The notes: generated by a model not told the origin, from the letters alone. A stretch of DNA of 6,411 bases from an uncultured Eubacteriales bacterium (GCA_934481325.1 CAKSPL010000073.1:1-6411); one strand, 5' to 3'; positions 1 to 6,152 are shown, counted from the stretch's first letter. Program-made: numbers and translations.

Positions 1-557
1 CCGTACCCGCCGGATTTCTGCTCGCTGTCCCCGCCGGATTTCTGTTCTGCATCCTCGCCGCTCTTTTGTTCGGCATCCCCGCCGCTCTCCGGCGCGGTTT
101 TGCTATCCTGCCCGGCGGTCGATTCGGGCGTTTCTCCGCCTTCCTCTTCGGCTTCCTCTCCCAGCCCCAATGACCACTGCACCGCGTCCGGCGGGTTTTT
201 CAGAATCTGACGAATCAGCCGCTCCGGGGTCAGCTCCCCTTCGTTTTCCGCCGCCGCCGTGCCGCGCGCGTTCAGCACGCACTTTTGCAGAAAAAGCCCG
301 TCCAGAAAGACGTTGTGCGTTTCGTCCGTGATGTAGGCAAGCAGACTGCTTTTCACATCCTCGGGGTCGGCACCCGCCTCTTTAATGTAATTGGTAAGAA
401 AAGAAAAATCGCATCCCTCGGGGGCTTTCCGCTTCCCCGCGGAGATTTCCAGTGCAATGATCAGCAACCGCTCCGCCGTTGCCGTCTTTTTGGTTCCGTA
501 TTCTTTTGCTTCTGTCAGCAGGGCATCCAATGCCGCGCTGTTTCTGACTTCTGCCAT
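1..557 (-). CDS. Partial protein with Clp N-domain-like N-terminus and repetitive acidic linker
   Basis: An open frame of 185 codons runs from an ATG at 557 and leaves the window at base 1 without a stop, so only the N-terminus is seen. GAGGA lies about 7 nt upstream of the ATG, and a good promoter sits at 624-652. Residues 8-37 (ALDALLTEAKEYG, then TATAERLLIIALE) and 52-77 (SFLTNYIKEAGADPEDVKSS) resemble the helical pattern of a Clp N-domain, in which a 'TEHLLLALL' helix is followed by a 'LGVD' turn. This is by eye and unconfirmed. Residues 107-127 form another amphipathic stretch (LTPERLIRQILKNPPD). From about residue 133 the chain becomes Glu/Gly/Ser/Lys-rich and low-complexity, ending in 8-residue repeats of the form SGGDAEQK, as expected of a linker. 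If the missing part is an AAA+ module this would be a Clp-type unfoldase or related ATPase. That is inference, and a hypothetical protein with another C-terminus is equally possible. Confidence 0.72.
   Translation of the reverse strand, partial: MAEVRNSAALDALLTEAKEYGTKKTATAERLLIIALEISAGKRKAPEGCDFSFLTNYIKEAGADPEDVKSSLLAYITDETHNVFLDGLFLQKCVLNARGTAAAENEGELTPERLIRQILKNPPDAVQWSLGLGEEAEEEGGETPESTAGQDSKTAPESGGDAEQKSGEDAEQKSGGDSEQKSGGY
8..79 (-). repeat. 24-bp tandem repeats (three units) inside the partial CDS
   Basis: Three consecutive 24-bp units begin at 8, 32 and 56, each opening with CGCCG on the plus strand. A degenerate fourth start is at 80. The first two share a 13-bp identical opening (CGCCGGATTTCTG). 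On the coding strand they encode SGGDAEQK, SGEDAEQK and SGGDSEQK, and the frame is kept because 24 is a multiple of three. They form the low-complexity linker of the gene and may continue left of the window. Such arrays can change copy number by slippage. Confidence 0.85.
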
Positions 558-623
558 AAAAGATCCTCGCTTTTTGGTTATTTGCTGTGTCCGCATCAAG
601 ATTCGTTGCAAACCGATAAGGAC

Positions 624-652
624 ATCATATCATATTTTTCGCGCGCCGTCAA
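624..652 (-). promoter_or_regulatory. Vegetative promoter of the partial Clp-like gene
   Basis: On the minus strand the -35 is TTGACG (647-652) and the -10 is TATGAT (624-629), with a 17-bp spacer. Each box differs from consensus at one base. Transcription would start near 617, giving a leader of about 60 nt before the ATG at 557. Just upstream of the -35, GTTCA and TGAAC arms (659-663 and 669-673) form a small imperfect palindrome that could be an operator, but this is weak. Confidence 0.72.
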
Positions 653-690
653 CAGGTTGTTCACAAGTTGAACGTTTTTTCCGGCATCAA

Positions 691-714
691 AAAAGCACCC
701 TGCGGGGTGCTTTT
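691..714 (-). terminator. Intrinsic terminator of the YbjN-family gene
   Basis: AAAAGCACCC (691-700) pairs perfectly with GGGTGCTTTT (705-714) around a 4-nt loop. On the minus strand the hairpin begins 15 nt after the stop codon of the YbjN gene and is followed by an unbroken run of T (complement of the A run at 689-694). It insulates that gene from the promoter at 624-652. The flanking A and T runs could also let it stop plus-strand transcripts, but no plus-strand gene lies upstream. Confidence 0.88.
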
Positions 715-729
715 CTGAACGGTGTGCAA

Positions 730-1209
730 TCAGGAGTTTTCCTTTTCCATAAACTGTTGAATCGACATCATATCCTTGGCAATCATAAAGAATTTGTCGT
801 TATAGTTGTCCACGGTGGCGGCGGCAACCATAATCATATACTCAAACAGATCCTCGGAAAGCGTGCTTTCCCGGTAGCTGGAGGTCATTCTGTAACGGAT
901 TTCACCGTCGCGAAGGTCATAGTCAAAGGAGCCGTCCACTAAGCCGTAGTTTGCCACGCAGACCGCCAGCGCACCCTCCATCCGCTTATCCTCGGGCATA
1001 TTGAAAGGCAGGGGGGAAATAAACTGTATCACCTGCTGCCGGGGCTTGACGACCATAATAAACTCAATCGGCAGGTCATCCCCCTTGACGCCGCTTTTGA
1101 TCAGCAGGTCGTCCTCGTGCTTTTCGTATTTCCAGTCTCTGGTGTCCAGCATCCGAATCAGCGTGTCATAGACCTCTTTTGCTTTTTGCATATTTACTTC
1201 TTCTGCCAT
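730..1209 (-). CDS. YbjN-domain (sensory transduction regulator-like) protein
   Basis: This is a small soluble protein of 159 residues with no signal peptide or membrane segment. The central and C-terminal pattern fits the YbjN family (a fold related to type III secretion chaperones): a beta-hairpin region with FISPLPFNMPEDKR (63-76), then ALAVCVANYGLVDGSFDYD (80-98), DGEIRYRMTSSY (101-112) and FEYMIMVAAATVDNYND (122-138). Family members are poorly understood; some influence motility, exopolysaccharide or stress responses, and no enzymatic residues are apparent. The ATG at 1209 is chosen over the adjacent in-frame GTG at 1212 because GGAGG then lies 8 nt upstream; a later ATG (codon 7) lacks this site. 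It is monocistronic, with its own promoter (1279-1307) and terminator (691-714). The family call is from pattern memory and reasonably secure; the biological role is unknown. Confidence 0.85.
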   Translation of the reverse strand: MAEEVNMQKAKEVYDTLIRMLDTRDWKYEKHEDDLLIKSGVKGDDLPIEFIMVVKPRQQVIQFISPLPFNMPEDKRMEGALAVCVANYGLVDGSFDYDLRDGEIRYRMTSSYRESTLSEDLFEYMIMVAAATVDNYNDKFFMIAKDMMSIQQFMEKENS

Positions 1210-1261
1210 CACAGGTTCCTCCGTATTATAAATTTGTCATTGCGGGAGCCTTGCTCGCCGT

Positions 1262-1273
1262 TGTCATATGACA
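1262..1273. promoter_or_regulatory. 12-bp perfect palindrome at the predicted start of transcription
   Basis: TGTCATATGACA is a perfect palindrome located immediately downstream of the -10 box of the YbjN-gene promoter, covering the predicted transcription start near 1272. That is a classic position for a repressor operator. A half-site-like TGTCA also occurs at 1236-1240. No regulator is recognisable from the sequence, and a 12-bp palindrome can arise by chance. Confidence 0.35.
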
Positions 1274-1278
1274 CTTAT

Positions 1279-1307
1279 ATTGTGCCACATTTCTCCGCGT
1301 TTGTCAA
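1279..1307 (-). promoter_or_regulatory. Vegetative promoter of the YbjN-family gene
   Basis: On the minus strand a perfect TTGACA -35 (1302-1307) and a CACAAT -10 (1279-1284) are separated by exactly 17 bp. Transcription would begin near 1272, giving a leader of about 60 nt ending in a GGAGG ribosome binding site. Between this promoter and the tRNA terminator (about 1308-1424) I see no gene. The only structures are a CTTCGG/CCGAAG hairpin at 1335-1356 and a small TTGCT/AGCAA hairpin around 1389-1402. Confidence 0.75.
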
Positions 1308-1424
1308 CGGGTTATGGAAAAAATTTCAAATACTCTTCGGGATTTTCCGACCGAAGGGGCGTTTTGCCGTCCGCCTCACGCAAGAAGCTTGCTAAAAAGC
1401 AAATTTTCACGGGATGCTCCGGGC

Positions 1425-1478
1425 AAAAAACGCCGAAACCCGCGGGAAACCTTGAAAATCAAGGAATCCCGCGGGTTT
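1425..1478 (-). terminator. Intrinsic terminator of tRNA-Thr
   Basis: A long hairpin follows the tRNA on the minus strand. The outer 12-bp arms at 1436-1447 and 1467-1478 (core CCCGCGGG) are perfectly complementary. After a symmetric 2-nt internal loop, inner arms CCTTGA (1450-1455) and TCAAGG (1459-1464) pair around a 3-nt loop. On the minus strand the stem is followed by CGGCG and then six T residues (complement of 1425-1430). The T run begins five bases after the stem, further than usual, but the position directly after the tRNA makes a terminator the best reading. Confidence 0.75.
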
Positions 1479-1483
1479 TCGTG

Positions 1484-1558
1484 TGGAGCTGGTGGTGAGA
1501 TTTGAACTCACGACCTGCTGATTACGAATCAGCTGCACTACCCCTGTGCTACACCAGC
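1484..1558 (-). tRNA. tRNA-Thr (anticodon CGU), CCA encoded
   Basis: All arms fold on the minus strand: acceptor GCTGGTG/CACCAGC, D stem GCAC/GTGC with a compact 7-nt loop AGGGGTA, anticodon stem GCTGA/TCAGC with loop TTCGTAA, a 5-nt variable loop AGGTC, and T stem GTGAG/CTCAC with loop TTCAAAT. The mature body is 72 nt plus an encoded CCA (1484-1486). The anticodon CGT reads codon ACG. The discriminator base is U rather than the A found in E. coli threonine tRNAs. A promoter ends 10 bp upstream and a terminator hairpin begins 6 nt downstream, so it is transcribed as a single tRNA. Confidence 0.97.
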
Positions 1559-1567
1559 AACGGAAAG

Positions 1568-1596
1568 ATTATAGCATAGTTTTTCTCATTTTGCAA
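1568..1596 (-). promoter_or_regulatory. Promoter of tRNA-Thr
   Basis: On the minus strand, TTGCAA (1591-1596) and a perfect TATAAT (1568-1573) are separated by 17 bp. The predicted transcript start near 1561 lies only about 3 nt before the mature 5' end at 1558, which would leave a very short leader for RNase P. The rest of the divergent intergenic region (1597-1689) holds T-rich sequence, and I see no convincing sigma-70 promoter for the plus-strand ATPase there; TATAGG at 1664-1669 is the best but poor -10 candidate. Confidence 0.82.
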
Positions 1597-1689
1597 GGGG
1601 TTTTTTGCATTTTTCAAAAAAAGCTTGTCCGCGGCACCTTTTTCCCACTTTTTTTGCATAAGGTATAGGGAAGAAAAAAGAAGGGAACG

Positions 1690-4341
1690 ATGCGTATGAC
1701 AAACGAAGTACGGCCCCGCCGCGCGGGGCTTTCCCCGCGGCAGGTGCAGGAGGCACGCCGCACGCACGGCGAAAACCGATTCAGCACCCGCGCGCGGCGG
1801 GGCTTCTGGCGGCGGTTTCTCTCCAACCTCGGGGACCCCGTAATCAAGGTGCTACTGGCGGCACTTGCCGTCAATCTTTTGCTTCTGTTTCGCGAAAAGG
1901 ACTGGTTTGAAACCGTCGGCATTGCCGTTTCGGTGTTTCTTGCCACCTTTATCTCCACACTGTCGGAGTGCGGAAGTGAGGCGGCTTTCAGCCGCCTTTG
2001 CGAAGCCTGCGGCACGGCGTACTGCCGGGTGCGGCGGGGCAGGGTGACCGAAATTCCGGTGACCGAGGTGGTGGTCGGCGATGTCATCCTGCTCTCGCCC
2101 GGGGACAGAATCCCCGCGGACGGGGTGCTTTTTGAGGGGCGGCTGTCGCTGGATCAGTCCGCCCTGACCGGGGAGAGCCGGGAGGCGGAAAAATCCCCCG
2201 CCGCCGTGCGCGGCACGCTCTCGCCCGATTCCCCCTGCGGGCTGTTTGCCGGATGCACCGTGCTTTCGGGCGAGGGGGAAATGGAGGTCACCCGCGTGGG
2301 GGACGCCACGATGCTGGGTGGAATTTCGGGGGAGCTGCAACAGGAAACGGGGGATAGCCCGCTCAAACGCCGGCTGACAAAACTTGCGCGGCAGATCAGC
2401 ACGGTTGGCTATATCGCGGCGGCGTTGTGCGTGGCGGCGTTCCTTTTTGACCGACTGGTCATCGACTCCGGCTTTTCGGGGGCGGTAATGCTGGCGCGCC
2501 TGCGCGATCTGCCGTTTCTGGCATCACTCCTGCTGAGTGCGCTCACGCTGGGGCTGACGGTCGTCGTGATGGCAGTCCCCGAGGGGTTGCCGATGATGAT
2601 TGCGGTGGTGCTTTCCTCCAACATCCGGCGGATGATTCGGGATAACGTGCTGGTGCGCAAGCCCGCGGGGATTGAGGCGGCGGGCAGTATGAATATTCTG
2701 TTTACCGACAAAACCGGAACCCTCACGCGCGGGAGACTGACCCTTTCGGGCGTGCTGACGGCGGGTGCTTCCTTCGGGGGCGCGACGGAACTGCAAAAAA
2801 AGGCACCGGGGCTGTTTCGCGCGGTCTGCCTTTCGGCATATGCCAACTCCGGTGCCGCACCGGGAGAGCGGGACGGCAAACCCGCCGCGCTTGGCGGAAA
2901 CGCCACCGACCGGGCGTTGCTTTCGGCGTTTCTCCCGTTCGGCGCGCCGGATTTTACGGTGCGGGAGCGATTGCCCTTTGACAGCACCCGCAAGCTCGCC
3001 GCCGTCCGCTTGGCGGACGGGCGGGTATTTCTCACCGGCGCGCCCGAAAAGCTCCTGCCGCAGGTGCGCGAGGCAAAGGACCCGGACGGGTTGCCCGTTC
3101 CGTTTTCCAAAAACGTGTTTGCGGGGAGAATGCGCGCCCGCGCCGAGGCGGGCGAGCGACTGATTTTGCTTTGCGAGGCGGAAAAAATGCCGGGTGAGGG
3201 CAGGGAAATCCCCCCGCTTTCCCTGCTGGCGGCGGTCAGCTTTTGCGACCCCGTGCGCCCGGAAGCATCCGACGCGGTGGCAACCCTGCATCGCGCGGGC
3301 GTGCAGGTGGTGATGATGACCGGGGACGGAAAGGAGACCGCCACGCACATTGCCGCCGCGTGCGGAATGTTAGGCTCCGATTCCGTGTGCCTGACCGGCG
3401 GGGAATTGGCGGCACTTTCCGACGGGGAGGTTACGGCTCTGCTCCCCCGTCTTGCGGTGGTGGCACGCGCGCTCCCCTCCGACAAAAGCCGGCTCGTTCG
3501 CCTTTGCAGGGCGGCGGGGCTGGTGGTGGGAATGACCGGGGACGGCGTAAACGACGCGCCCGCCCTCAAAGCCGCCGACGTCGGCTTTGCGATGGGGAGC
3601 GGCACCGGCGTGGCAAAGGAAGCGGGCGACGTGGTGATTCTGGACGACAATCTCGCGTCGGTCACCCGCGCGGTGCTTTACGGGCGCACCGTGTTCAAAA
3701 GCATCCGCAAATTCATCACCTTACAGCTGATTATGAATTTCTGCGCCGTCGGCATTTCGATTCTCGGCCCCTTTATCGGGTTTGAATCACCCGTCACCGT
3801 GGTGCAGATGCTTTGGATCAACATCATTATGGACACCCTCGGCGGGCTTGCCTTCGCCGGCGAGGCACCGATGCCGCGCTATCTGAAGGAGCCGCCCAAA
3901 AAGCGCGACGAGCCGATTCTCACCCGCGGCATCGTGGGGCGGATTGCGTTTCTTTCGCTTTACACGGTCGGGCTTTCGGTGTTTTTCCTGAAATCCCCCG
4001 TAACGGTGCGGCTTTTTCGGCAGATGCCGGGGGATTTGTGCCTGCTGACCGCCTTTTTCGCGCTCTTTATTTTCGCCGGGGTGTTCAACTGCTTCAACGC
4101 GCGCAGTGACCGGGTGCGTCTGCTTGCCGGCATCCGCAAAAACCGCGCCTTTCTGCCGATTATGCTGGCAGTGGCGGCGGTGCAGATTGCTTTCGTGTAC
4201 CTCGGCGGCACGATGTTGCGCACCACACCGCTGACGTTGCGTGAGCTTTGCGCCACGCTCCTGCTTGCCTTTTCTGTCATTCCCGCCGGGTTTTTACAGC
4301 TGGTGTGGAAAAAACTTTGCGGAAAGGGCGACCTTTACTGA
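1690..4341 (+). CDS. Calcium-transporting P-type ATPase, PMCA (P2B)-like
   Basis: Membrane pump of 883 residues, a normal length for bacterial P2 ATPases, that hydrolyses ATP to export Ca2+ (or a similar divalent cation). It has an N-terminal cation-ATPase domain (about 10-50), M1-M2 (51-94), an actuator domain with TGES at 160-163, M3 (about 237-258), and M4 with PEGLP at 297-301. The phosphorylation motif DKTGT has its aspartate at D340. The nucleotide domain includes FDSTRK (430-435), the hinge TGDGVND is at 616-622, and M5-M10 follow. Ion-site residues match one Ca2+ site: E298, N711 and D715 in LWINIIMD. M5 has N683 followed by C-A-V where SERCA has its site-I glutamate, as in PMCA-type pumps. 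Oddity: the usual KGAPE is TGAPE (T449). The first ATG is chosen with AAGGG 5 nt upstream; the ATG two codons later is also possible. No regulatory C-terminal extension is present. Ca2+ is the likely substrate; Mn2+ or others cannot be excluded. Confidence 0.93.
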   Translation: MRMTNEVRPRRAGLSPRQVQEARRTHGENRFSTRARRGFWRRFLSNLGDPVIKVLLAALAVNLLLLFREKDWFETVGIAVSVFLATFISTLSECGSEAAFSRLCEACGTAYCRVRRGRVTEIPVTEVVVGDVILLSPGDRIPADGVLFEGRLSLDQSALTGESREAEKSPAAVRGTLSPDSPCGLFAGCTVLSGEGEMEVTRVGDATMLGGISGELQQETGDSPLKRRLTKLARQISTVGYIAAALCVAAFLFDRLVIDSGFSGAVMLARLRDLPFLASLLLSALTLGLTVVVMAVPEGLPMMIAVVLSSNIRRMIRDNVLVRKPAGIEAAGSMNILFTDKTGTLTRGRLTLSGVLTAGASFGGATELQKKAPGLFRAVCLSAYANSGAAPGERDGKPAALGGNATDRALLSAFLPFGAPDFTVRERLPFDSTRKLAAVRLADGRVFLTGAPEKLLPQVREAKDPDGLPVPFSKNVFAGRMRARAEAGERLILLCEAEKMPGEGREIPPLSLLAAVSFCDPVRPEASDAVATLHRAGVQVVMMTGDGKETATHIAAACGMLGSDSVCLTGGELAALSDGEVTALLPRLAVVARALPSDKSRLVRLCRAAGLVVGMTGDGVNDAPALKAADVGFAMGSGTGVAKEAGDVVILDDNLASVTRAVLYGRTVFKSIRKFITLQLIMNFCAVGISILGPFIGFESPVTVVQMLWINIIMDTLGGLAFAGEAPMPRYLKEPPKKRDEPILTRGIVGRIAFLSLYTVGLSVFFLKSPVTVRLFRQMPGDLCLLTAFFALFIFAGVFNCFNARSDRVRLLAGIRKNRAFLPIMLAVAAVQIAFVYLGGTMLRTTPLTLRELCATLLLAFSVIPAGFLQLVWKKLCGKGDLY

Positions 4342-4348
4342 AAACGCC

Positions 4349-4377
4349 TTGACAACGGCGGCACATTATGTTATACT
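4349..4377 (+). promoter_or_regulatory. Promoter of the NfeD-SPFH operon
   Basis: A perfect TTGACA (4349-4354) and TATACT (4372-4377) are separated by 17 bp. The -35 begins 7 bp after the ATPase stop codon, so the operon is started independently of the pump gene. There is no clear terminator between the ATPase and this promoter, so some read-through from the ATPase is possible. Transcription would start near 4384, leaving an untranslated leader of about 80 nt. Confidence 0.85.
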
Positions 4378-4405
4378 AAAACCAACATAGCTTGACCGGA
4401 GACCG

Positions 4406-4438
4406 CCGCACCGCCACCGGGGCGGGCGCGGGGCTTTT
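4406..4438 (+). promoter_or_regulatory. GC-rich leader hairpin of the NfeD-SPFH operon
   Basis: In the untranslated leader, CCGC-A-CCGCC (4406-4415) can pair with GGCGG-GC-GCGG (4421-4431), giving a nine-pair GC stem with a small bulge and a 5-nt loop. GGCTTTT follows. It could be a weak terminator for read-through from the ATPase gene, an attenuator, or merely a stable 5' structure. The T run of four is short and there is no obvious leader peptide or riboswitch core. Confidence 0.3.
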
Positions 4439-4464
4439 CCGTCGGATCGGGAGGAGGGAGCGTT

Positions 4465-4917
4465 ATGGAATATCTTTGGATTCTTTGGCTTTCGGTGCTG
4501 GTGTTTTCCGTGGTGGCGGAGGCGGCAACGGCAGATCTGATTGCCATCTGGTTTTTCCCCGGTGCGCTGATCGCGATGATTCTGTCGCTTTGCGGTGCGC
4601 CCGTGGCGGTGCAGCTGCCGGTGTTTCTCGGTACGGGGCTTGTGCTGATTTTCTGCACCAGACCCTTCTGCCGGAAATTCCTGAAGGAGAAAAACTCCAA
4701 AACCAATACCGATATGCTCATCGGCGCGGAGTGCCTGGTCACCGAGAAGATTGACAACCTGCACGAGCAGGGGGAGGTCAAAGTCGGTGGGCTTCGCTGG
4801 TCGGCTCGCGCCGAAAAGGACGAAACCGTGCCGGTGGGGGCATTGGTCACGGTGCTTCGCATTGAGGGCGTAAAACTGATTGTAAAACCGAAAAAAGAAA
4901 AGAAAGAGGAGAATTAA
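4465..4917 (+). CDS. Short NfeD-like membrane protein (SPFH partner)
   Basis: This is a 150-residue membrane protein of the short NfeD class, without the N-terminal serine protease domain of long NfeD. Three hydrophobic segments (about 4-20, 24-43 and 48-66) include the family-typical WFFPGALIAMIL. They are followed by an OB-fold domain (about 86-142) with the pattern IGAECLVTEKI, GEVKVGGLRWSARAE, VPVGALVTVLRIEGVKLIVKP, and a lysine/glutamate-rich tail. NfeD proteins associate with SPFH-domain proteins and are thought to stabilise or regulate their membrane assemblies. The SPFH gene follows after 1 nt, and its ribosome binding site lies within this gene's 3' end, indicating translational coupling. 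The start is supported by GGAGGAGGGAG a few bases upstream of the ATG and the promoter at 4349-4377. Three membrane segments and the OB domain match the family well. Confidence 0.92.
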   Translation: MEYLWILWLSVLVFSVVAEAATADLIAIWFFPGALIAMILSLCGAPVAVQLPVFLGTGLVLIFCTRPFCRKFLKEKNSKTNTDMLIGAECLVTEKIDNLHEQGEVKVGGLRWSARAEKDETVPVGALVTVLRIEGVKLIVKPKKEKKEEN

Positions 4918-4918
4918 A

Positions 4919-5845
4919 ATGGTCGGATTGATTGTTGCGGTTTGCATTATTGCGATTATCCTGATTATCGTGCTGGTATCCAACATCCGTGTGGTGCCGC
5001 AGGCATACGCTTACGTGGTGGAGCGGCTCGGCTCCTATCACACAACCTGGAAAAACGGACTTCACGTCAAGGTGCCGTTTATCGATCGTCTCAATCAGCG
5101 CATCAACCTGATGGAGCAGGTGGTGGACTTTCCGCCCCAGTCGGTGATTACCAAGGACAACGTGCGGATGCAGATTGACACCGTGGTGTATTATCAGGTG
5201 ACCGACTGCAAGCTTTACGCTTACGGCGTTTCCAACCCGCTGTTTGCCATTGAAACGCTGACGGCAACGACCCTGCGGAATATGATCGGCGAGCTGGATC
5301 TGGACGGAACGCTGACCTCCCGCGATACCATCAATACCAAAATGCGCGCGATTCTGGATGAGGCAACCGACGCGTGGGGCATCAAGGTCAACCGTGTGGA
5401 GTTGAAAAACATTATGCCCCCGAAAGAAATTCAGGACGCGATGGAAAAGCAGATGAAGGCGGAGCGTGAACGCCGCGAATCGATTCTGCGTGCCGAGGGT
5501 GAGAAAAATTCCGCTATCCTGGTGGCGGAAGGGCGCAAGCAGTCCGCTATTCTGGAGGCAGAAGCCGAAAAACAGGCGGCGATATTGCGCGCCGAGGCGG
5601 AGCGCGAGGTGCGCATCCGTGAGGCAGAGGGTGAGGCTGAGGCAATCTTAAAGGTGCAGGAGGCTACTGCCGCCGGTATCCGGATGATTAACGAGGCAAA
5701 GCCCTGCCCCGAAATGCTGACACTGAAGAGCTTTGAGGCTTTGGAAAAGGTGGCAAACGGGCAGGCAACCAAAATTATCATTCCCTCGGAATTGCAATCC
5801 CTCGCCGGGCTTGCCGCAACCCTGGCGGAAACCGTGAAAAAATAA
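4919..5845 (+). CDS. SPFH/stomatin-type membrane protein, QmcA-like
   Basis: This 308-residue protein has an N-terminal membrane anchor (about 3-21), an SPFH (band 7) domain (about 24-180), a long charged helix and a C-terminal hydrophobic-polar segment. Diagnostic SPFH features include GLHVKVPFIDRLNQRINL (47-64), PPQSVITKDNV (72-82), TVVYYQVTD (88-96), TLRNMIGELDLDGTL (118-132) and SRDTINTKM (134-142). Residues 188-242 form five consecutive 11-residue repeats of the type AILxAEAEKQA, a hendecad coiled-coil pattern known in stomatin-like proteins. The C-terminal KIIIPSELQSLAGLA is typical of the QmcA/paraslipin subgroup. SPFH proteins form large oligomeric rings or cages in membranes and act in membrane organisation and quality control; the partner is the NfeD-like protein encoded upstream. 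AGGAG lies 8 nt before the ATG, inside the end of the preceding gene. HflK/HflC-type proteins are related, but the NfeD pairing favours the QmcA type. Confidence 0.95.
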   Translation: MVGLIVAVCIIAIILIIVLVSNIRVVPQAYAYVVERLGSYHTTWKNGLHVKVPFIDRLNQRINLMEQVVDFPPQSVITKDNVRMQIDTVVYYQVTDCKLYAYGVSNPLFAIETLTATTLRNMIGELDLDGTLTSRDTINTKMRAILDEATDAWGIKVNRVELKNIMPPKEIQDAMEKQMKAERERRESILRAEGEKNSAILVAEGRKQSAILEAEAEKQAAILRAEAEREVRIREAEGEAEAILKVQEATAAGIRMINEAKPCPEMLTLKSFEALEKVANGQATKIIIPSELQSLAGLAATLAETVKK

Positions 5846-5856
5846 GAACCCCGCCT

Positions 5857-5884
5857 GCACCGCCGCCTGCGGTACCTGCGGTGC
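5857..5884 (+). other. Hairpin just after the SPFH gene, possible terminator
   Basis: GCACCGC (5857-5863) pairs with GCGGTGC (5878-5884), with a further CCGC/GCGG pairing possible in the loop. It starts 12 nt after the stop codon, the right place for transcript termination or 3'-end protection, but no T run follows, so it is not a canonical intrinsic terminator. A second small stem GGCT/AGCC (5885-5894) lies directly behind it. Confidence 0.35.
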
Positions 5885-5905
5885 GGCTAAACAGCCCGCG
5901 CGATA

Positions 5906-5940
5906 CTTTGGGTACACACGCCCGGGGTGTGGCGTGTACC
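5906..5940. repeat. Extra copy of the 19-bp repeat core, within a hairpin
   Basis: CTTTGGGTACACACGCCCG (5906-5924) recurs exactly at 5984-6002 and in inverted, slightly altered form at 6375-6393. Sequence around the first copy does not match the longer repeat, so it is an isolated fragment or a shorter relative. In this copy GGTACAC (5911-5917) also pairs with GTGTACC (5934-5940), making a local stem-loop, and CCGTC/GACGG (5949-5961) forms another small hairpin right after. Confidence 0.7.
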
Positions 5941-5964
5941 TGCGGACTCCGTCTTTGACGGCGG

Positions 5965-6090
5965 CTGATAGGCTTTCGCCTTGCTTTGGGTACACACGCC
6001 CGAGCTGTGGCATCGGTGGTGTAAAATTTTTTGAGGGAGTCAAGAGGGGACTTTTTGTAAAAAGTCCCCTCTTGCGCGTTTTCCTTTGGC
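5965..6090 (+). repeat. Left copy of a ~125-bp intergenic repeat
   Basis: This copy begins CTGATAGGCT (5965-5974), carries the 19-bp core at 5984-6002, a TTTTTTGAGGGAGTC segment ending at 6040, a long hairpin at 6041-6074 and GCGCG at 6074-6078. It aligns without gaps to the reverse complement of 6287-6411, with positions of each pair adding to 12376. Similarity fades after about 6090. It has no ribosome binding site or credible reading frame. The structure resembles non-autonomous palindromic intergenic repeats (MITE or REP-like). Confidence 0.8.
6041..6074. repeat. 16-bp perfect hairpin in the left repeat copy
   Basis: The arm at 6041-6056 (CAAGAGGGGACTTTTT) is perfectly complementary to 6059-6074, leaving GT between them, which in RNA would open to a 4-nt TGTA loop with 15 pairs. 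It is too far downstream (about 195 nt) to be the obvious terminator of the SPFH gene, though it could stop or stabilise a read-through transcript. It is the counterpart of the hairpin at 6306-6331. Confidence 0.85.
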
Positions 6091-6104
6091 GGTTTTTGAT
6101 TGCG

Positions 6105-6152
6105 CCCGCTAACCTTTGCGGGTGTTACGCACAACATCACGGGCGAAGGTAA
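6105..6152. repeat. Imperfect palindrome in the spacer between the inverted repeats
   Basis: ACCTTTGC (6112-6119) pairs with GCGAAGGT (6143-6150) with one G-T pair, and GTGTT/AACA segments extend the stem toward a loop at about 6127-6132. A competing local stem CCCGC/GCGGG (6105-6109 and 6118-6122) uses part of the same bases. It lies in the roughly 196-bp spacer between the two repeat arms, which has no coding potential that I can support. Confidence 0.5.

Noticed and set aside
391..942. Plus-strand open frame of 183 codons
   Set aside because: It spans the start of one minus-strand gene, a terminator and the end of another, and lacks a start signal.
1389..1402. Small TTGCT/AGCAA hairpin followed by AATTTT
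   Set aside because: A five-pair AT-rich stem is too weak to call a terminator, and no plus-strand transcript upstream needs one.
2409..3665. Long minus-strand open frame of over 400 codons opposite the ATPase gene
   Set aside because: It is the antisense of a GC-rich, unmistakable P-type ATPase; its protein is Arg/Ser/Ala-rich without domain features and it has no ribosome binding site or promoter.
4384..4464. Riboswitch in the operon leader
   Set aside because: Only one simple GC stem is visible and none of the conserved cores of known metal or metabolite riboswitches can be recognised in about 80 nt.
1690..5845. ATPase, NfeD and SPFH genes as one new three-gene system
   Set aside because: A strong promoter separates the pump from the pair, and NfeD-SPFH is a widespread known partnership; nothing in the sequence shows a functional link to the pump.
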